64,000 nucleotides of DNA. It comes from Streptococcaceae bacterium ESL0729 (GTDB taxonomy: Bacteria > Bacillota > Bacilli > Lactobacillales > Streptococcaceae). Positions 16,990 to 26,025 of this stretch are shown one piece after another. Made by a program: the position numbers and the translations under genes. The notes beneath the pieces were generated by a model. That model saw nothing but the letters and a program-made list of their open reading frames with translations, was not told where the DNA came from and ran no database searches. How positions within the stretch are numbered: position 1 is the stretch's first letter; each line of letters starts with the position of its first letter. The stretch is from positions 961,001-1,025,000 of the forward strand of contig CP113924.1 of NCBI GenBank assembly GCA_029391995.1, given 5' to 3'.

Positions 16990-18237
16990 ATGGTGGAAAA
17001 TAAGGAAAACAAGCAGTATTTCTCCCTGGAAAAGACAATTAAATTAGCCCTTGTGGCAACAGCCCTAGTCCTCCCCCTCATCTTCTTTCTTAGCCCAGGC
17101 CTTAAAAGGTCAGAAGCCAGCCAAAAGGAGTCTGAGGATGCTAAAAAGACTACAAGCTCTAATCAAAAGGAGAAAAAGACGGCTAATTCTGTCAAAAGGG
17201 CTAAGATTACAGCAAGTGGTGACATGCTCTATCACAACATCGTCTATGGAAGTGCCTGGGACGGGAATAGGTACGACTTTGACAATGACTATGACCTGGT
17301 TAAACCTCTCATTTCATCAGCTGATTTGGCCCTCGGAGACTTTGAAGGGACTATCAATCCCCAGAGGGAGCTTGCAGGCTATTCCATCTTTAATGCTCCT
17401 GAGGAAGTCCTTACAAGCATCAAAAGTGCTGGCTTTGACGTCCTAGACCTGGCACACAACCATATCCTTGATACGGGCTTGTCTGGTCTGAGCTATACGG
17501 CACACGCCATTAAAAATGCCGGCATGGACTATATAGGAGTGAGCCCTGATGAAGACCAGATTCTTGTAAAAGATGTAAATGGTATCAAAATCGCCCTTTT
17601 AGCCTACAGCTATGGCTTTAATGGCATTGAACAATCCTTAAGTTCTGAGGACTATAACAAGTACCTCAAGGATTTGAATCCTGAAAAAATCCAGGCTGAC
17701 ATCAAAAAAGCCAAGGGTATGTCTGATGTCGTAATTATCATGCCCCAAATGGGGGAAGAATATCGTCTTAGTCCAACAGATGAGCAGGTTCAGCTCTACC
17801 ATCAGATGATTGATTGGGGGGCAGATATTATTTTTGGTGGCCACCCCCACGTAATGGAGCCAACTGAAACCATTGATAAGGATGGCGACAAAAAATTCAT
17901 CATCTACTCCATGGGAAATCTTCTGTCCAATCAGCGTTATGAAACCCTTGAAAATTACTGGACAGAACGGGGAGTTATCATGGATCTTGACCTTGAGAAA
18001 AAAGGCGACAAGACTCAGATAGTAAGCATCAAGGCTCACCCGACCTGGGTATCAAGGGAGCCCATTCCTGGCAGGTATTTTGAAGGTTATCAGGCCTATG
18101 ACTATCAGGTTCTTCTAGCTGAGGACTACCTTCCTGGTGGTAAGTATGCTCTAAGTGTTTCTGAGGAAAAAAGAAGCCGGATTGAGACCGCCTACCATGA
18201 AAGTATGGAGCTTCTAAAGCTTGAAGGCTCTAATTAG
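16990..18237 (+). CDS. CapA family (PgsA-type) membrane-anchored metallophosphatase-like protein
   Basis: 415 residues. One N-terminal membrane helix (about 14-36, LALVATALVLPLIFFLS), a Lys/Ser-rich spacer, then a CapA/PGA_cap domain outside the cell. Motifs are SGDMLYHNIVYG, LALGDFEGTI, LDLAHNHILDTG, VIIMPQMGEEY and IIFGGHPHVMEP, which in CapA proteins form a calcineurin-like metal site. CapA of Bacillus is part of poly-gamma-glutamate synthesis; no capB or capC is here, so it is an orphan with unknown substrate. AAGGA precedes the ATG, and it ends at a strong terminator. Confidence 0.85.
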   Translation: MVENKENKQYFSLEKTIKLALVATALVLPLIFFLSPGLKRSEASQKESEDAKKTTSSNQKEKKTANSVKRAKITASGDMLYHNIVYGSAWDGNRYDFDNDYDLVKPLISSADLALGDFEGTINPQRELAGYSIFNAPEEVLTSIKSAGFDVLDLAHNHILDTGLSGLSYTAHAIKNAGMDYIGVSPDEDQILVKDVNGIKIALLAYSYGFNGIEQSLSSEDYNKYLKDLNPEKIQADIKKAKGMSDVVIIMPQMGEEYRLSPTDEQVQLYHQMIDWGADIIFGGHPHVMEPTETIDKDGDKKFIIYSMGNLLSNQRYETLENYWTERGVIMDLDLEKKGDKTQIVSIKAHPTWVSREPIPGRYFEGYQAYDYQVLLAEDYLPGGKYALSVSEEKRSRIETAYHESMELLKLEGSN

Positions 18238-18290
18238 AGGCTAAGAAAGTCAGTCAGATAGATAAATCCAACTAAGACAAAACAAACAAA

Positions 18291-18318
18291 AAAACCGAGA
18301 AGATTTCTCGGCTTTTTT
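18291..18318 (+). terminator. capA terminator
   Basis: CCGAGAA (18295-18301), GAT, TTCTCGG (18305-18311), then C and T6. Confidence 0.9.
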
Positions 18319-18428
18319 GCTATTTAGGAGTATAAGTACTAGCACTTGGCTACGGTCTTATCTTATCATAAGGCAATAATTAATCCATCAGACTTTAGAC
18401 TGATATTTCACAAAATATTTTTGGGAAT

Positions 18429-18454
18429 CAAAAAAAGCCAAGGAAAACTTGGCT
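18429..18454 (-). terminator. Terminator of the MBL/MoaF/DUF4357 operon
   Basis: On the minus strand AGCCAAG-TTTTC-CTTGGCT is followed by T6-7, about 20 bp after the DUF4357 stop codon. Confidence 0.85.
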
Positions 18455-18471
18455 GTAATTATATGTAGCGA

Positions 18472-18834
18472 TTATTTACTAGCTTGGCTTTCTTCAAGGC
18501 TTTGACCATCCTTGTCCTTCCACTCTCTTGGCCCATCATAGGGGCTTCCAGCAATAATCTCTGCTGCCTCACTTGGTGACTTAAAGGTATAATCCTTTAA
18601 GAAGACAAGGCCAGGCTTATCAATGACACCAACCTCAATCAGCTCATCAAGAAGCTCATACTTGCTAAAGCTTGCACTGGTAGGCTTAGGTGTCCTTCTT
18701 GAACCCTCAAGAACAATCATCCTCTTGTCCTCTTTTGAGTAGGTCGCCTCAGCGTCTGAACCACGCACCTTGAGATAGAAAAGCTCGCTATCTGTTGGTT
18801 TTTCCTGCTTAACAATTAACTTATCGTGTGTCAT
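18472..18834 (-). CDS. DUF4357 domain protein
   Basis: 120 residues from ATG 18834, chosen because AAAGGAG lies 8 bp before it; an upstream ATG overlaps the previous gene and lacks a site. The C-terminal DUF4357 signature is clear: KSPSEAAEIIAGSPYDGPRE followed by WKDKDGQSL. The N-terminal half (LFYLKVRGSDAEATYSKEDK) also matches proteins carrying this domain. DUF4357 often occurs as a C-terminal add-on to nucleases such as GIY-YIG proteins; here it stands without a nuclease. Third gene of the operon. Confidence 0.75.
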   Translation of the reverse strand: MTHDKLIVKQEKPTDSELFYLKVRGSDAEATYSKEDKRMIVLEGSRRTPKPTSASFSKYELLDELIEVGVIDKPGLVFLKDYTFKSPSEAAEIIAGSPYDGPREWKDKDGQSLEESQASK

Positions 18835-18853
18835 CTTATTTTCTCCTTTAAGC

Positions 18854-19198
18854 CTAAAGCTCACTTGTAAGCTTGAAACTTCCGTGATAGTAGACTAGAC
18901 CACGCCCTCCGTAGGACTTGTCATCTGGCCAGTTGACAAAGGACCAGACCCGTCCCTCTTTGAGGTTGATGGTGTGGGATACACTGGCTCCTGCCTTTTC
19001 AATCCAGTTGACCGCAATAATGCCCTCACTGATATCTGCTGGATAAATCTTGACCAGCTCAGTATTGCCCTTATCTTGATCAAGGGCTGTAAAACGCATG
19101 GAATCCTCAGTCAAATATTCTAGCTTGAAGGCGATATGTGTGTCATCAAATCTGACTTCAGCAGTCTTCCCCAGTAAATCCTTAAAGCTCTTTAGCAT
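18854..19198 (-). CDS. MoaF-like (lipocalin-type) small protein
   Basis: 114 residues. A mostly beta-strand pattern with GKTAEVRF at the start, IIAVNWIEKAGASVSHTINL in the middle and GRVWSFVNWPDD near the end resembles MoaF-related domains, a calycin fold. No catalytic role is established. It lies 21 bp after the MBL gene and overlaps the extended reading frame of the DUF4357 gene, so the three form one operon. Confidence 0.6.
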   Translation of the reverse strand: MLKSFKDLLGKTAEVRFDDTHIAFKLEYLTEDSMRFTALDQDKGNTELVKIYPADISEGIIAVNWIEKAGASVSHTINLKEGRVWSFVNWPDDKSYGGRGLVYYHGSFKLTSEL

Positions 19199-19219
19199 GT
19201 AAAGTCCCCCTTAGAATTC

Positions 19220-20026
19220 TTAGTCCCACTTCATCTCGCCAGTCACAACCTTGGCACTCATGTCAAGACTTCCTTCAGGCAGACTTGGATAGATGGCCTT
19301 CATTTTATCAATAATCTCTTGGCTGGTATGACTTTCTTCCTCCACCTTGATGAATTTTTCAATGTAGTCGCGAGTGGCCTTGATATTGGCCTTAGTAAAG
19401 TCAGCACCTGACTTAAAGTGACCAGGAATAACAATCTCAGGTTCAAGGGACAACAAGCCATCCAAGTCCTTAATCCAAGCCTTTTGGCTGTCAATGGTCT
19501 TGGTATCAGCCATCCACAAATGACTACCCACAGCAACTAAAATCCCGCCTAAAAGAAGCTTGTCCTTTCTTTCATAAAGGGTTTGTTTCTTAGGATCTGC
19601 CCCGTAGATTTCAAAATCAAGCCCTTCAAGGCTAATCTTGTCCTTGACCTCACTTGGAATAATAATCTCATCTGGTGCCCCCTTACCCAAGGTGTCAGCC
19701 CAGACAGCAAGCTTATTCTTGTAAGAATCCTCAATCCGCTCAATGTTTGCGGCAGTCGCAAGAACACGAGCCTGAGGATAGGCCTTCTTAATCTCAGAAG
19801 TACCAAAATAATAATCTGGATCACTGTATGAGATGTAGATGGTCTCAATATCAATCCCGCGGTCGCGAGCCACAGCCACAATTTTTTCTGCATCATGCTT
19901 TGAAAACTGAGTATCGACCAAAAGCCCCTTACCAGAACGCTCAACAAGAACAGCCGCCGCCCCAAAAACAGGGTCTGGGTTCATCACATAGTAAGTAGCT
20001 TCCTTACCTTTTATTTCCTTGTACAT
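19220..20026 (-). CDS. Metallo-beta-lactamase-fold protein with a degenerate metal motif
   Basis: 268 residues from ATG 20026 (AAGGAG upstream). The MBL fold is evident: AVLVERSGKGLLVDTQFSKH, then IYISYSDPDYYFGTSEI at about residues 63-79, KLLLGGILVAVGSHLWMADT, and VIPGHFKSGADFT. In active MBL hydrolases the second stretch reads HxHxDH; here it is SYSDPDY, so three His ligands are missing while the Asp and the later His are kept. Either this subfamily binds metal differently or it is not a hydrolase. First gene of an operon with the MoaF-like and DUF4357 genes. Confidence 0.8.
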   Translation of the reverse strand: MYKEIKGKEATYYVMNPDPVFGAAAVLVERSGKGLLVDTQFSKHDAEKIVAVARDRGIDIETIYISYSDPDYYFGTSEIKKAYPQARVLATAANIERIEDSYKNKLAVWADTLGKGAPDEIIIPSEVKDKISLEGLDFEIYGADPKKQTLYERKDKLLLGGILVAVGSHLWMADTKTIDSQKAWIKDLDGLLSLEPEIVIPGHFKSGADFTKANIKATRDYIEKFIKVEEESHTSQEIIDKMKAIYPSLPEGSLDMSAKVVTGEMKWD

Positions 20027-20222
20027 AACTTCTCCTTCCCATTTACCTAACATAAGTATACAGTTACACGGTCATTACACACTAGTCGCTAAGAAACAAG
20101 AAAGATTCCTATGAAAACACAGATATATTTTCATAAGAATAAATCTTCTTAACAACTAAATCTTATACTCTTATAGATTATAAGTCAAATAAGAAAGCCC
20201 TAACATAAGGGAGCCACCCGTC

Positions 20223-20867
20223 CTAGGAAGCAGTCACAAGCCTAGTAAAATAAGCCTTCAAAGCCTCATTTTCAGTCTCCGAAAGATTGAGATAGTTGTC
20301 CTCATTCCCCTGGTTTTGCATGGTCACAAAAACCTTAGGCACTCCCTCCTCCACGGTAAAGAAGTAGACATGCTTTTTCAGATAAGGCATGGTAGCCGCA
20401 TCAGAATAGACAGCAACAAGGGCGTAGCTATCACCCGCATGACCATCTGTAGACCACTTAAGATTTAGAGGTTCGTTATTGAGTGCTGCCTTCCAAGTAC
20501 TATCACTACTTATGACATCATCAGGCAGCTTGAGACCATAGAGGTCAACATCATTACCAGGCCCATATTCCTGGTAGGTCTGATTCATCTCCTGCCCCCA
20601 AGTTACCATAAAGTCCCGTAAGTCTTGAGCCTTGCCCTCATTCCACAAGTCCTTATCTTCTGTCCTAGCTGTAGACTGGCTAGATGATACCTCCTTAGTT
20701 GATTCAGTAAACGGCTCAGAAGATATTTGACTGGACGACTGAATTTCACTACTTGAACTAGTTTTATTAAGCCCAACAGTTGAACGCCCGCACCCTGTTA
20801 AAAGGGCAAAAGTAAGCAGCCCCGAACTATAAAGACCAACCCTTAAAAATCTTTTCATACACATCAT
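20223..20867 (-). CDS. DUF4767 lipoprotein
   Basis: 214 residues. The ATG at 20867 follows AAAGGAAG; the reading frame is open further upstream but lacks a start site. Signal peptide with lipobox LLTGC (Cys26), then a Ser/Thr/Glu-rich spacer and a DUF4767 domain (KDLWNEGKAQDLRDFMVTWG to the C-terminus). It should be anchored on the outer face of the membrane. Function unknown. It is the last ordinary-composition gene before the AT-rich restriction cassette. Confidence 0.82.
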   Translation of the reverse strand: MMCMKRFLRVGLYSSGLLTFALLTGCGRSTVGLNKTSSSSEIQSSSQISSEPFTESTKEVSSSQSTARTEDKDLWNEGKAQDLRDFMVTWGQEMNQTYQEYGPGNDVDLYGLKLPDDVISSDSTWKAALNNEPLNLKWSTDGHAGDSYALVAVYSDAATMPYLKKHVYFFTVEEGVPKVFVTMQNQGNEDNYLNLSETENEALKAYFTRLVTAS

Positions 20868-20930
20868 ACACACACTTCCTTTATAACTTGTTAGGTTAAT
20901 TCTAGCAGAGGAGGGGGTAAATACAAGAAA

Positions 20931-20955
20931 AAGCACGTGGGTGCGTGCTTTTTAT
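20931..20955 (-). terminator. Isolated terminator at the left edge of the AT-rich cassette
   Basis: AAAGCACG and CGTGCTTTTT arms form a strong hairpin with T tracts on both sides. It is 200 bp after the HNH nuclease stop codon and 64 bp before the lipoprotein start. It may be the terminator of an ancestral upstream gene. Confidence 0.7.
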
Positions 20956-21150
20956 TGTGAACATAATTAAAAAACTATATCAAGGACTTAGTAAATTACT
21001 TCTAAAAGTACTATTTTGGATGCTAAAACATTCTCTATTTTTAAACAAGATTTTTTAGAGAATACCATATCTATATTTAAAATTATATAATGACAGTCAT
21101 CCATAACCACCGTTATAGTTATTAAATATATAACACTAACATAGTATTTT
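20956..21150. other. AT-rich spacer between the terminator and the HNH gene
   Basis: About 195 bp, very A+T-rich, with no convincing reading frame or hairpin. It marks the composition change from the host-like lipoprotein region to the restriction cassette. Confidence 0.5.
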
Positions 21151-22362
21151 TTATATGTAATAATCTAAAATTATACTCATCGCTGTTGCAAAATTATTAC
21201 CAATTTCTTTATAATCTTTATTAAAACCAACATTTAAAACTTTAACAAAATTATCAAAACTATATATAGTATTAATATGTTTATCCGTAATACTGTTTTG
21301 AATAGTATCAGCTTTCGCCTTAAGTAAAAGTTCTTGATAAAATAAATCTATTTCACTAGTTCTATTGTTAGGATGAGCCTTATTAAAATGTTGCGTCGGT
21401 GTCAAAGCAATAATATTTTCATAAAATGCAGAAATCTCTGGATATTTATGTTGTGGAAAAATATGATGCATTTGTGTAGCTCCACCAGCACTGAATAAAT
21501 CATGCATCTCTGAAACACCCCTATTATACTTATCATTAAACCTTCGTACGATTCTCTTAGCTTTTGCTGATTCATATTTGAGACTAGAATTTTTAGTATT
21601 TTGTACTCTTTTCTCCCAATCACTACGAGTCATATCTTTAGGTTTAGAGCTAGTAGAATCACGAAAATTAACTTTATTATACATTAATTCAGAATAGGTA
21701 ATAACATTTTTAGAAATTCTACCTCTACTAGTTCCTAATTTTTTAAATTTATAAGCTAAAGGATTCAAAATTTTAGTAAAAATTCTTCCAATTTCAATAC
21801 GTCCATTAATTGGTGTATTTTTTATAATAAATGTTCCATATTTATCTTTCAATAAAGAATATGATTCTTGAGTTTGATTTTTGAAAAATTTCGAAAATGA
21901 ATTCCAAATCTCACTATCTTTCAAAACTTTTCTACAATATTCAACAATAAAATTAGTTGAAAATTTTTCTTTAGCAGCAATATATTCTAAAATATCAACA
22001 TCATTGACACTATAAACATTCAAATTCTTGTTTTTACTTTTATGTAAAATATTTGCATTAGCTAACATTTCCAAAGGTTGTGCAAAAAATTTATCATATT
22101 CATGTTTAGACTTTTCATTACTAATTTCAGGTTTATTAAACGTATCAATTACATACTCATTTGCATAATCTGATTTTCTAATATCAGAAGCTGAAAATTC
22201 GAAACCATCCTCTTTTCCATCAATAAAATTTATCACACAATCTGCAACTGCACATACAACATCAGGTGTACATTTTTGATCAATCCAACGACCATTTTTA
22301 TTTAATCTTATATCATAATTTTGAGAGTTTAAAAATTTAATCAAATAATCTTCACTAAACAC
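21151..22362 (-). CDS. HNH restriction endonuclease (probable type II)
   Basis: About 403 residues. The HNH motif is clear near residue 300: QMHHIFPQHKYPEI, then ENIIALTPTQHFNKAHP (His pair, central Asn, terminal His). The rest is a recognition region rich in Lys and Asn. GGAGG abuts the ATG at 22368, while a GTG two codons later has proper spacing, so I prefer GTG 22362. It is last in a three-gene AT-rich cassette behind two DNA methylases, which is what identifies it as the restriction subunit. The site is unknown; two methylases of different chemistry suggest an asymmetric (type IIS) target. Confidence 0.82.
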   Translation of the reverse strand: MFSEDYLIKFLNSQNYDIRLNKNGRWIDQKCTPDVVCAVADCVINFIDGKEDGFEFSASDIRKSDYANEYVIDTFNKPEISNEKSKHEYDKFFAQPLEMLANANILHKSKNKNLNVYSVNDVDILEYIAAKEKFSTNFIVEYCRKVLKDSEIWNSFSKFFKNQTQESYSLLKDKYGTFIIKNTPINGRIEIGRIFTKILNPLAYKFKKLGTSRGRISKNVITYSELMYNKVNFRDSTSSKPKDMTRSDWEKRVQNTKNSSLKYESAKAKRIVRRFNDKYNRGVSEMHDLFSAGGATQMHHIFPQHKYPEISAFYENIIALTPTQHFNKAHPNNRTSEIDLFYQELLLKAKADTIQNSITDKHINTIYSFDNFVKVLNVGFNKDYKEIGNNFATAMSIILDYYI

Positions 22363-22398
22363 AGGCATCCTCCAGATGAATTTTACACGATTATATCA

Positions 22399-23766
22399 TT
22401 ATTTTAAAAAAAAATCATCAACCTCACCATTGTAGAGACCAAAAAACTTAACAGAATTTGAATCTATATTTAAACTTCTCGTACTTAAATTTCGAGCAAT
22501 ACTATAAAATTTCGAAAACACTTCACTACTAAGAAATTTCAAATGCTTATCTGTAATTTCATATTCAGATATATTTTCTAAAATTGCTACAGATCCATTA
22601 ACAATAACATCCTTAGGTTTTCTTATAACCCTTGGATAATAGGTCATATTAGGACTTAAAAAAACATCATCCCTTTCATAATAATTACCAACGGAAAACC
22701 TGTTTAAATCATCTTTATCAATATATTTATCATAGCCACTTATCGAAATAATTGACTTACCATCTCTAGCAATATTTTTACTTTTTAAAACACGAATATC
22801 TCCAGCATCTTGCAATACACTATTTGTCAATTGTCTATCACGAAAAACCTTAAATACAGAGAATATCATATTCGAATAAATTTTATCAAAAAAATCATTT
22901 CTATATATTAACCAAGTAGAAAATTCATTAGTCACTAATTTTTCTTGTTTTTGCTCATTATAAAAATCATTAGTTACCGAATAACTTATAGTTAAATCTG
23001 GTTTCTCAATTGTATTAATTAAAACTGCTATAGTTTCAATCAACACACCTTTAAATCCTTTTTCTCCAAAATCTATAATCTTTTCAATCGCATAAGTTGC
23101 GATCCTATTTCTAGTCTCTACAAAATCTGGATTACTTAAAAAATATTTAGGTAAAACAAAAGATACATAATTTGACATTGAAATAGCTTTTTGAACAAAA
23201 AAACCAGACATATTATTTGTAGTCATATCATCAAACATAATCGAGTAATCAAGTAAACCATTTTTTTTATTTAATTTTAAAAATGGAGGATTTCCAATAA
23301 TTAAATCATATCTATCAAATTTAGAAGAAAAAAATGGACTCAGAAAATCGCCGTCATTGTAAACTATCTCTACATTATCTGGAATGTTTCTATATGTATT
23401 TAGAAGCTTCAATAACTCAATACTTTCAATGTCAATATCGTTAACTTCAATAATTAATTTATCAGCATATTTATACTTATCAATTATTAATTGTAAAAAA
23501 TTACCTACTCCAACAGACGGTTCTAAAATATGTATTTCTTTCTTATCAATATACGGAAGAAATACATCTAGCGAATTTAAAATAGATTCACTAGTATAAT
23601 ACGCTGCCGTGTCACTTCTCATATTATTAACTAATTCAGCAATTCTTGATAATTCACTTATTGATAATGATTCTGGATTTTCTTTTACAAATTTCAAAAC
23701 ATCTTTTCTATTTTGAAGATTATTCTCATCTATAAGCTGATTTATTTTTCTGTCATTTAATCCCAT
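22399..23766 (-). CDS. DNA N6-adenine-type methyltransferase (Eco57I-like)
   Basis: 455 residues. Motif I is HILEPSVGVGNFL (about 79-91) with AAYYTSESIL before it (motif X region), and motif IV is YDLIIGNPPFLKL (about 153-165), whose NPPF is characteristic of N6-adenine enzymes. The C-terminal part should hold target recognition. No nuclease domain is visible, so it is modification only. It overlaps the C5 methylase by 14 bp and is preceded by AGGAAG, and it lies 36 bp before the HNH gene. The strong A+T bias and codon choice differ from flanking housekeeping genes, indicating transfer. Confidence 0.88.
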   Translation of the reverse strand: MGLNDRKINQLIDENNLQNRKDVLKFVKENPESLSISELSRIAELVNNMRSDTAAYYTSESILNSLDVFLPYIDKKEIHILEPSVGVGNFLQLIIDKYKYADKLIIEVNDIDIESIELLKLLNTYRNIPDNVEIVYNDGDFLSPFFSSKFDRYDLIIGNPPFLKLNKKNGLLDYSIMFDDMTTNNMSGFFVQKAISMSNYVSFVLPKYFLSNPDFVETRNRIATYAIEKIIDFGEKGFKGVLIETIAVLINTIEKPDLTISYSVTNDFYNEQKQEKLVTNEFSTWLIYRNDFFDKIYSNMIFSVFKVFRDRQLTNSVLQDAGDIRVLKSKNIARDGKSIISISGYDKYIDKDDLNRFSVGNYYERDDVFLSPNMTYYPRVIRKPKDVIVNGSVAILENISEYEITDKHLKFLSSEVFSKFYSIARNLSTRSLNIDSNSVKFFGLYNGEVDDFFLK

Positions 23767-24916
23767 CTAACGTCTTCCTAATATTTTTAGCTATTTTTTG
23801 CATTATAACTGTAGGAACTGCTTCTCCAATGCTCTGCCTAATATTAATTTCATGTTCTTTTAAATAATTCTCTTTCTCCTCCAAACTTAATTTATTTAGC
23901 ACACTTTCTGAAACTTCACTCCACTTAAATTCATCTGGAATATTCATCATAATCATTAACTCTCTAATACTAAAAACTCTATCATCAGTTGGATGTACGG
24001 TATTTTGACTGGCCATTATATCATTTCTTGTATGAATACAAGGAGCAACATTATTCCAATTTTGTCTCATATACTTTCCACCATTCTTCTGAACATTTGG
24101 AACTATATTTCCATTTATAATCCTATGAGGACGCTGTAAAATATCATCATTTTCAAAAGCAGAATGTCCTTGTTCGACATCATGAATCCAAGAACGCATA
24201 TCTTCTCTATATTTCTTGAAATTATGATATATATCAGATTCACAGATTTCACCCATAATATTCAAACTAGGTAAATAGCCAATAATTTCTTTCAAAGACT
24301 TTGATTTTTCCTCTGATGGGAATAGTGAATATAAATCCACAAAATCTGCCAAATCATTTCTAACACCAATAACTAAAGTACGAGTACGACTGCTATTAGC
24401 TCCAAAATCTTTAAAATTTATAATCTTAAAATCATAAAAATAATCTTCACCCAACCAATCATAAAAAGCCTCTGAAATATTTTTTTCAACATCATGATCA
24501 ATACACTTAGTTTTCATGAAAGACCTAACATTTTCTGCAATAAAAAATTTAGGTCTAATTTCTTTTACAATTTCTAATGCCTCAACCACTAACGAATTAC
24601 GTTCAATAGTTCCGTCATTTTTTTTATGATTTGCAACCGACATACCTTGACATGGTGCAGTAAAAATTATCACATCAACATCATCAACTTTATTTTTTGT
24701 TTTATAATTATTCGTAACGGAAAACAATTTATCTTTAATATCTTGTTCCGTAATATCTCCTAAAATATATCCCTCTGCAGATTTAACTTTACCATTAACT
24801 TTTTGTACATTTAAACGTCTTTCAATCAGTTCTGACGTAGCTATACAATCAAACATTTCCTGCTTGAAGCCAAAACAACCTACTCCCGAAGAACTAAATA
24901 AACTAATATAATTCAT
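23753..24916 (-). CDS. DNA cytosine-C5 methyltransferase
   Basis: 387 residues. Motif order: ISLFSSSGVGCFGF (I), IIFTAPCQGMSVAN (IV, catalytic Cys89 in PCQ), FFIAENVRSF (VI, ENV), SSRTRTLVIGVR (VIII), a variable target-recognition stretch, and QSIGEAVPTVIMQKIA (X, a variant of GNAVP). GAGAGG precedes the ATG. It is the first gene of the cassette, so it is expressed before the nuclease. Two palindromes lie in its upstream region. The protein protects host DNA at the HNH enzyme's site, presumably one strand, with the adenine methylase protecting the other. Confidence 0.92.
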   Translation of the reverse strand: MNYISLFSSSGVGCFGFKQEMFDCIATSELIERRLNVQKVNGKVKSAEGYILGDITEQDIKDKLFSVTNNYKTKNKVDDVDVIIFTAPCQGMSVANHKKNDGTIERNSLVVEALEIVKEIRPKFFIAENVRSFMKTKCIDHDVEKNISEAFYDWLGEDYFYDFKIINFKDFGANSSRTRTLVIGVRNDLADFVDLYSLFPSEEKSKSLKEIIGYLPSLNIMGEICESDIYHNFKKYREDMRSWIHDVEQGHSAFENDDILQRPHRIINGNIVPNVQKNGGKYMRQNWNNVAPCIHTRNDIMASQNTVHPTDDRVFSIRELMIMMNIPDEFKWSEVSESVLNKLSLEEKENYLKEHEINIRQSIGEAVPTVIMQKIAKNIRKTLDGIK

Positions 24917-25233
24917 TATAATTACCTCTCACACTATCCTAGCCATTAATACTTCTAAATGACATGTGCTTCCCATTTTATCATACTTAACCTTCATTTT
25001 GAAGGATCTAAATTCCTTTTTTAAAATTAGCACAACAACAAATTGCAATACAATATAATTCTTAATTATATTGTAAATGTTTTTATAAATTTTATAATAT
25101 AACACTTTGTGATAATTATTTAATCAAAATTTGGTCAAACTAATATATTTTCGTTTAAATATCTATAAACAAAAAAACTATAAATCACTGATTTATAAAC
25201 ATTTAAATTTTTTCAAAGTTATTTAATTTATTG
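24917..25233. promoter_or_regulatory. AT-rich control region upstream of the restriction cassette, with palindromes
   Basis: 317 bp without a gene. It holds CCTTCA-TTT-TGAAGG (24991-25005) close to a TATGAT-type -10 for the C5 methylase, and a perfect 12-bp-arm palindrome TACAATATAATT/AATTATATTGTA with CTT centre (25049-25075). A third one, TATAAATCA/TGATTTATA (25179-25197), is followed on the minus strand by T7 and is probably the terminator of the hsdR fragment. The first two look like operators; no controller protein gene is present. Confidence 0.55.
25170..25197 (-). terminator. AT-rich terminator after the hsdR fragment
   Basis: On the minus strand TATAAATCA-G-TGATTTATA is followed by GTTTTTTT. 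It lies 37 bp after the fragment's stop codon. Confidence 0.6.
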
Positions 25234-25890
25234 TTATTTAATTCGTTTAATTTGCCACTTAAAAGCGAAATCCTTATTGAATTTATCAGCTGGAGCATTG
25301 GCCATGTACTTGATACTATTAGGAGTTAAGGCTACAAGAATCTGTAGGGTCGAAAAAATATCGCCATATTGACCCTCATAGGCGTACTGGTGCATCTGGT
25401 TGAGGGCCTCATTAGCGTCATGGGACGCCACCTTCTCCTCAATCTGAATAATCGGAAGCCCGTTAATCAAAAGAGTGGTATCAAACCGCCTCTGCTGCTT
25501 ACCGATAAGAACTGGCTCCCGCCTGATTTGATTGACCACCTGATAGATGGTATTTCCCGCTCCAATCTCCCTTTGGTCAAAGACCGTAAGAAAAACCAAG
25601 TCGCCCTTATCAAGGGTTATCTCAAGCTGGGAAACCCCATTTAGGCCGTAAAGGAACTGGCCTGCCTGATAGGGTGACTCAAGGGAAGATATCCTATCCT
25701 TGACCTGGGCAAATTCCAGATCACTTAGGGGATTTTCCAACTTATCCTGATTGTGCTGATTAAGAATATTTCTAAAGTTTTGCCAAAGTCCTGCCGTGTC
25801 CTTGATATCTTCTTCATAGGACCACTGCTTACTACCATTAATCTCAGTTATGTATTTAATTAACTCTTTTTCAAAGATATCCTCATTCAT
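25234..25890 (-). pseudogene. hsdR: Truncated type I restriction subunit R (hsdR N-terminal fragment)
   Basis: Only 218 residues of a protein normally about 1000 long. The fragment covers the HsdR N-terminal nuclease domain: FDTTLLINGLPIIQIEEK carries the Asp and the E-x-K of the PD-(D/E)xK site, and ANEALNQMHQYAYEG and ILVALTPNSIKYMA follow as in intact HsdR. After FAFKW (to about 25250) it runs into AT-rich DNA encoding QIKRIK and a stop, so all helicase motifs are lost. No hsdM or hsdS is in the window. It starts at an ATG after AGAAAGGG and might still be translated, but it cannot be a working translocase. Confidence 0.88.
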
Positions 25891-25998
25891 GGCTTGCCCT
25901 TTCTAAAAATCTGCCTGCTAGGTCTATGTAAGCTAAAATTTACGCACTTATTTAATTCATTATAGCAGAAATCGTTTTATTAGAAGGCATCAAAAGAA

Positions 25999-26025
25999 AA
26001 AAAGCGGAAGTTACTTCCGCTTTTT
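25999..26025 (-). terminator. Terminator of the NUDIX gene
   Basis: AGCGGAAGT/ACTTCCGCT (26003-26021) with A and T tracts on both sides; it can act bidirectionally. Confidence 0.85.

Noticed and set aside
20940-25240. Possible target-site duplication TTTATTGT at both ends of the restriction cassette
   Set aside because: Eight A/T-rich bases are expected by chance in such DNA, and their positions relative to the junctions are not exact.
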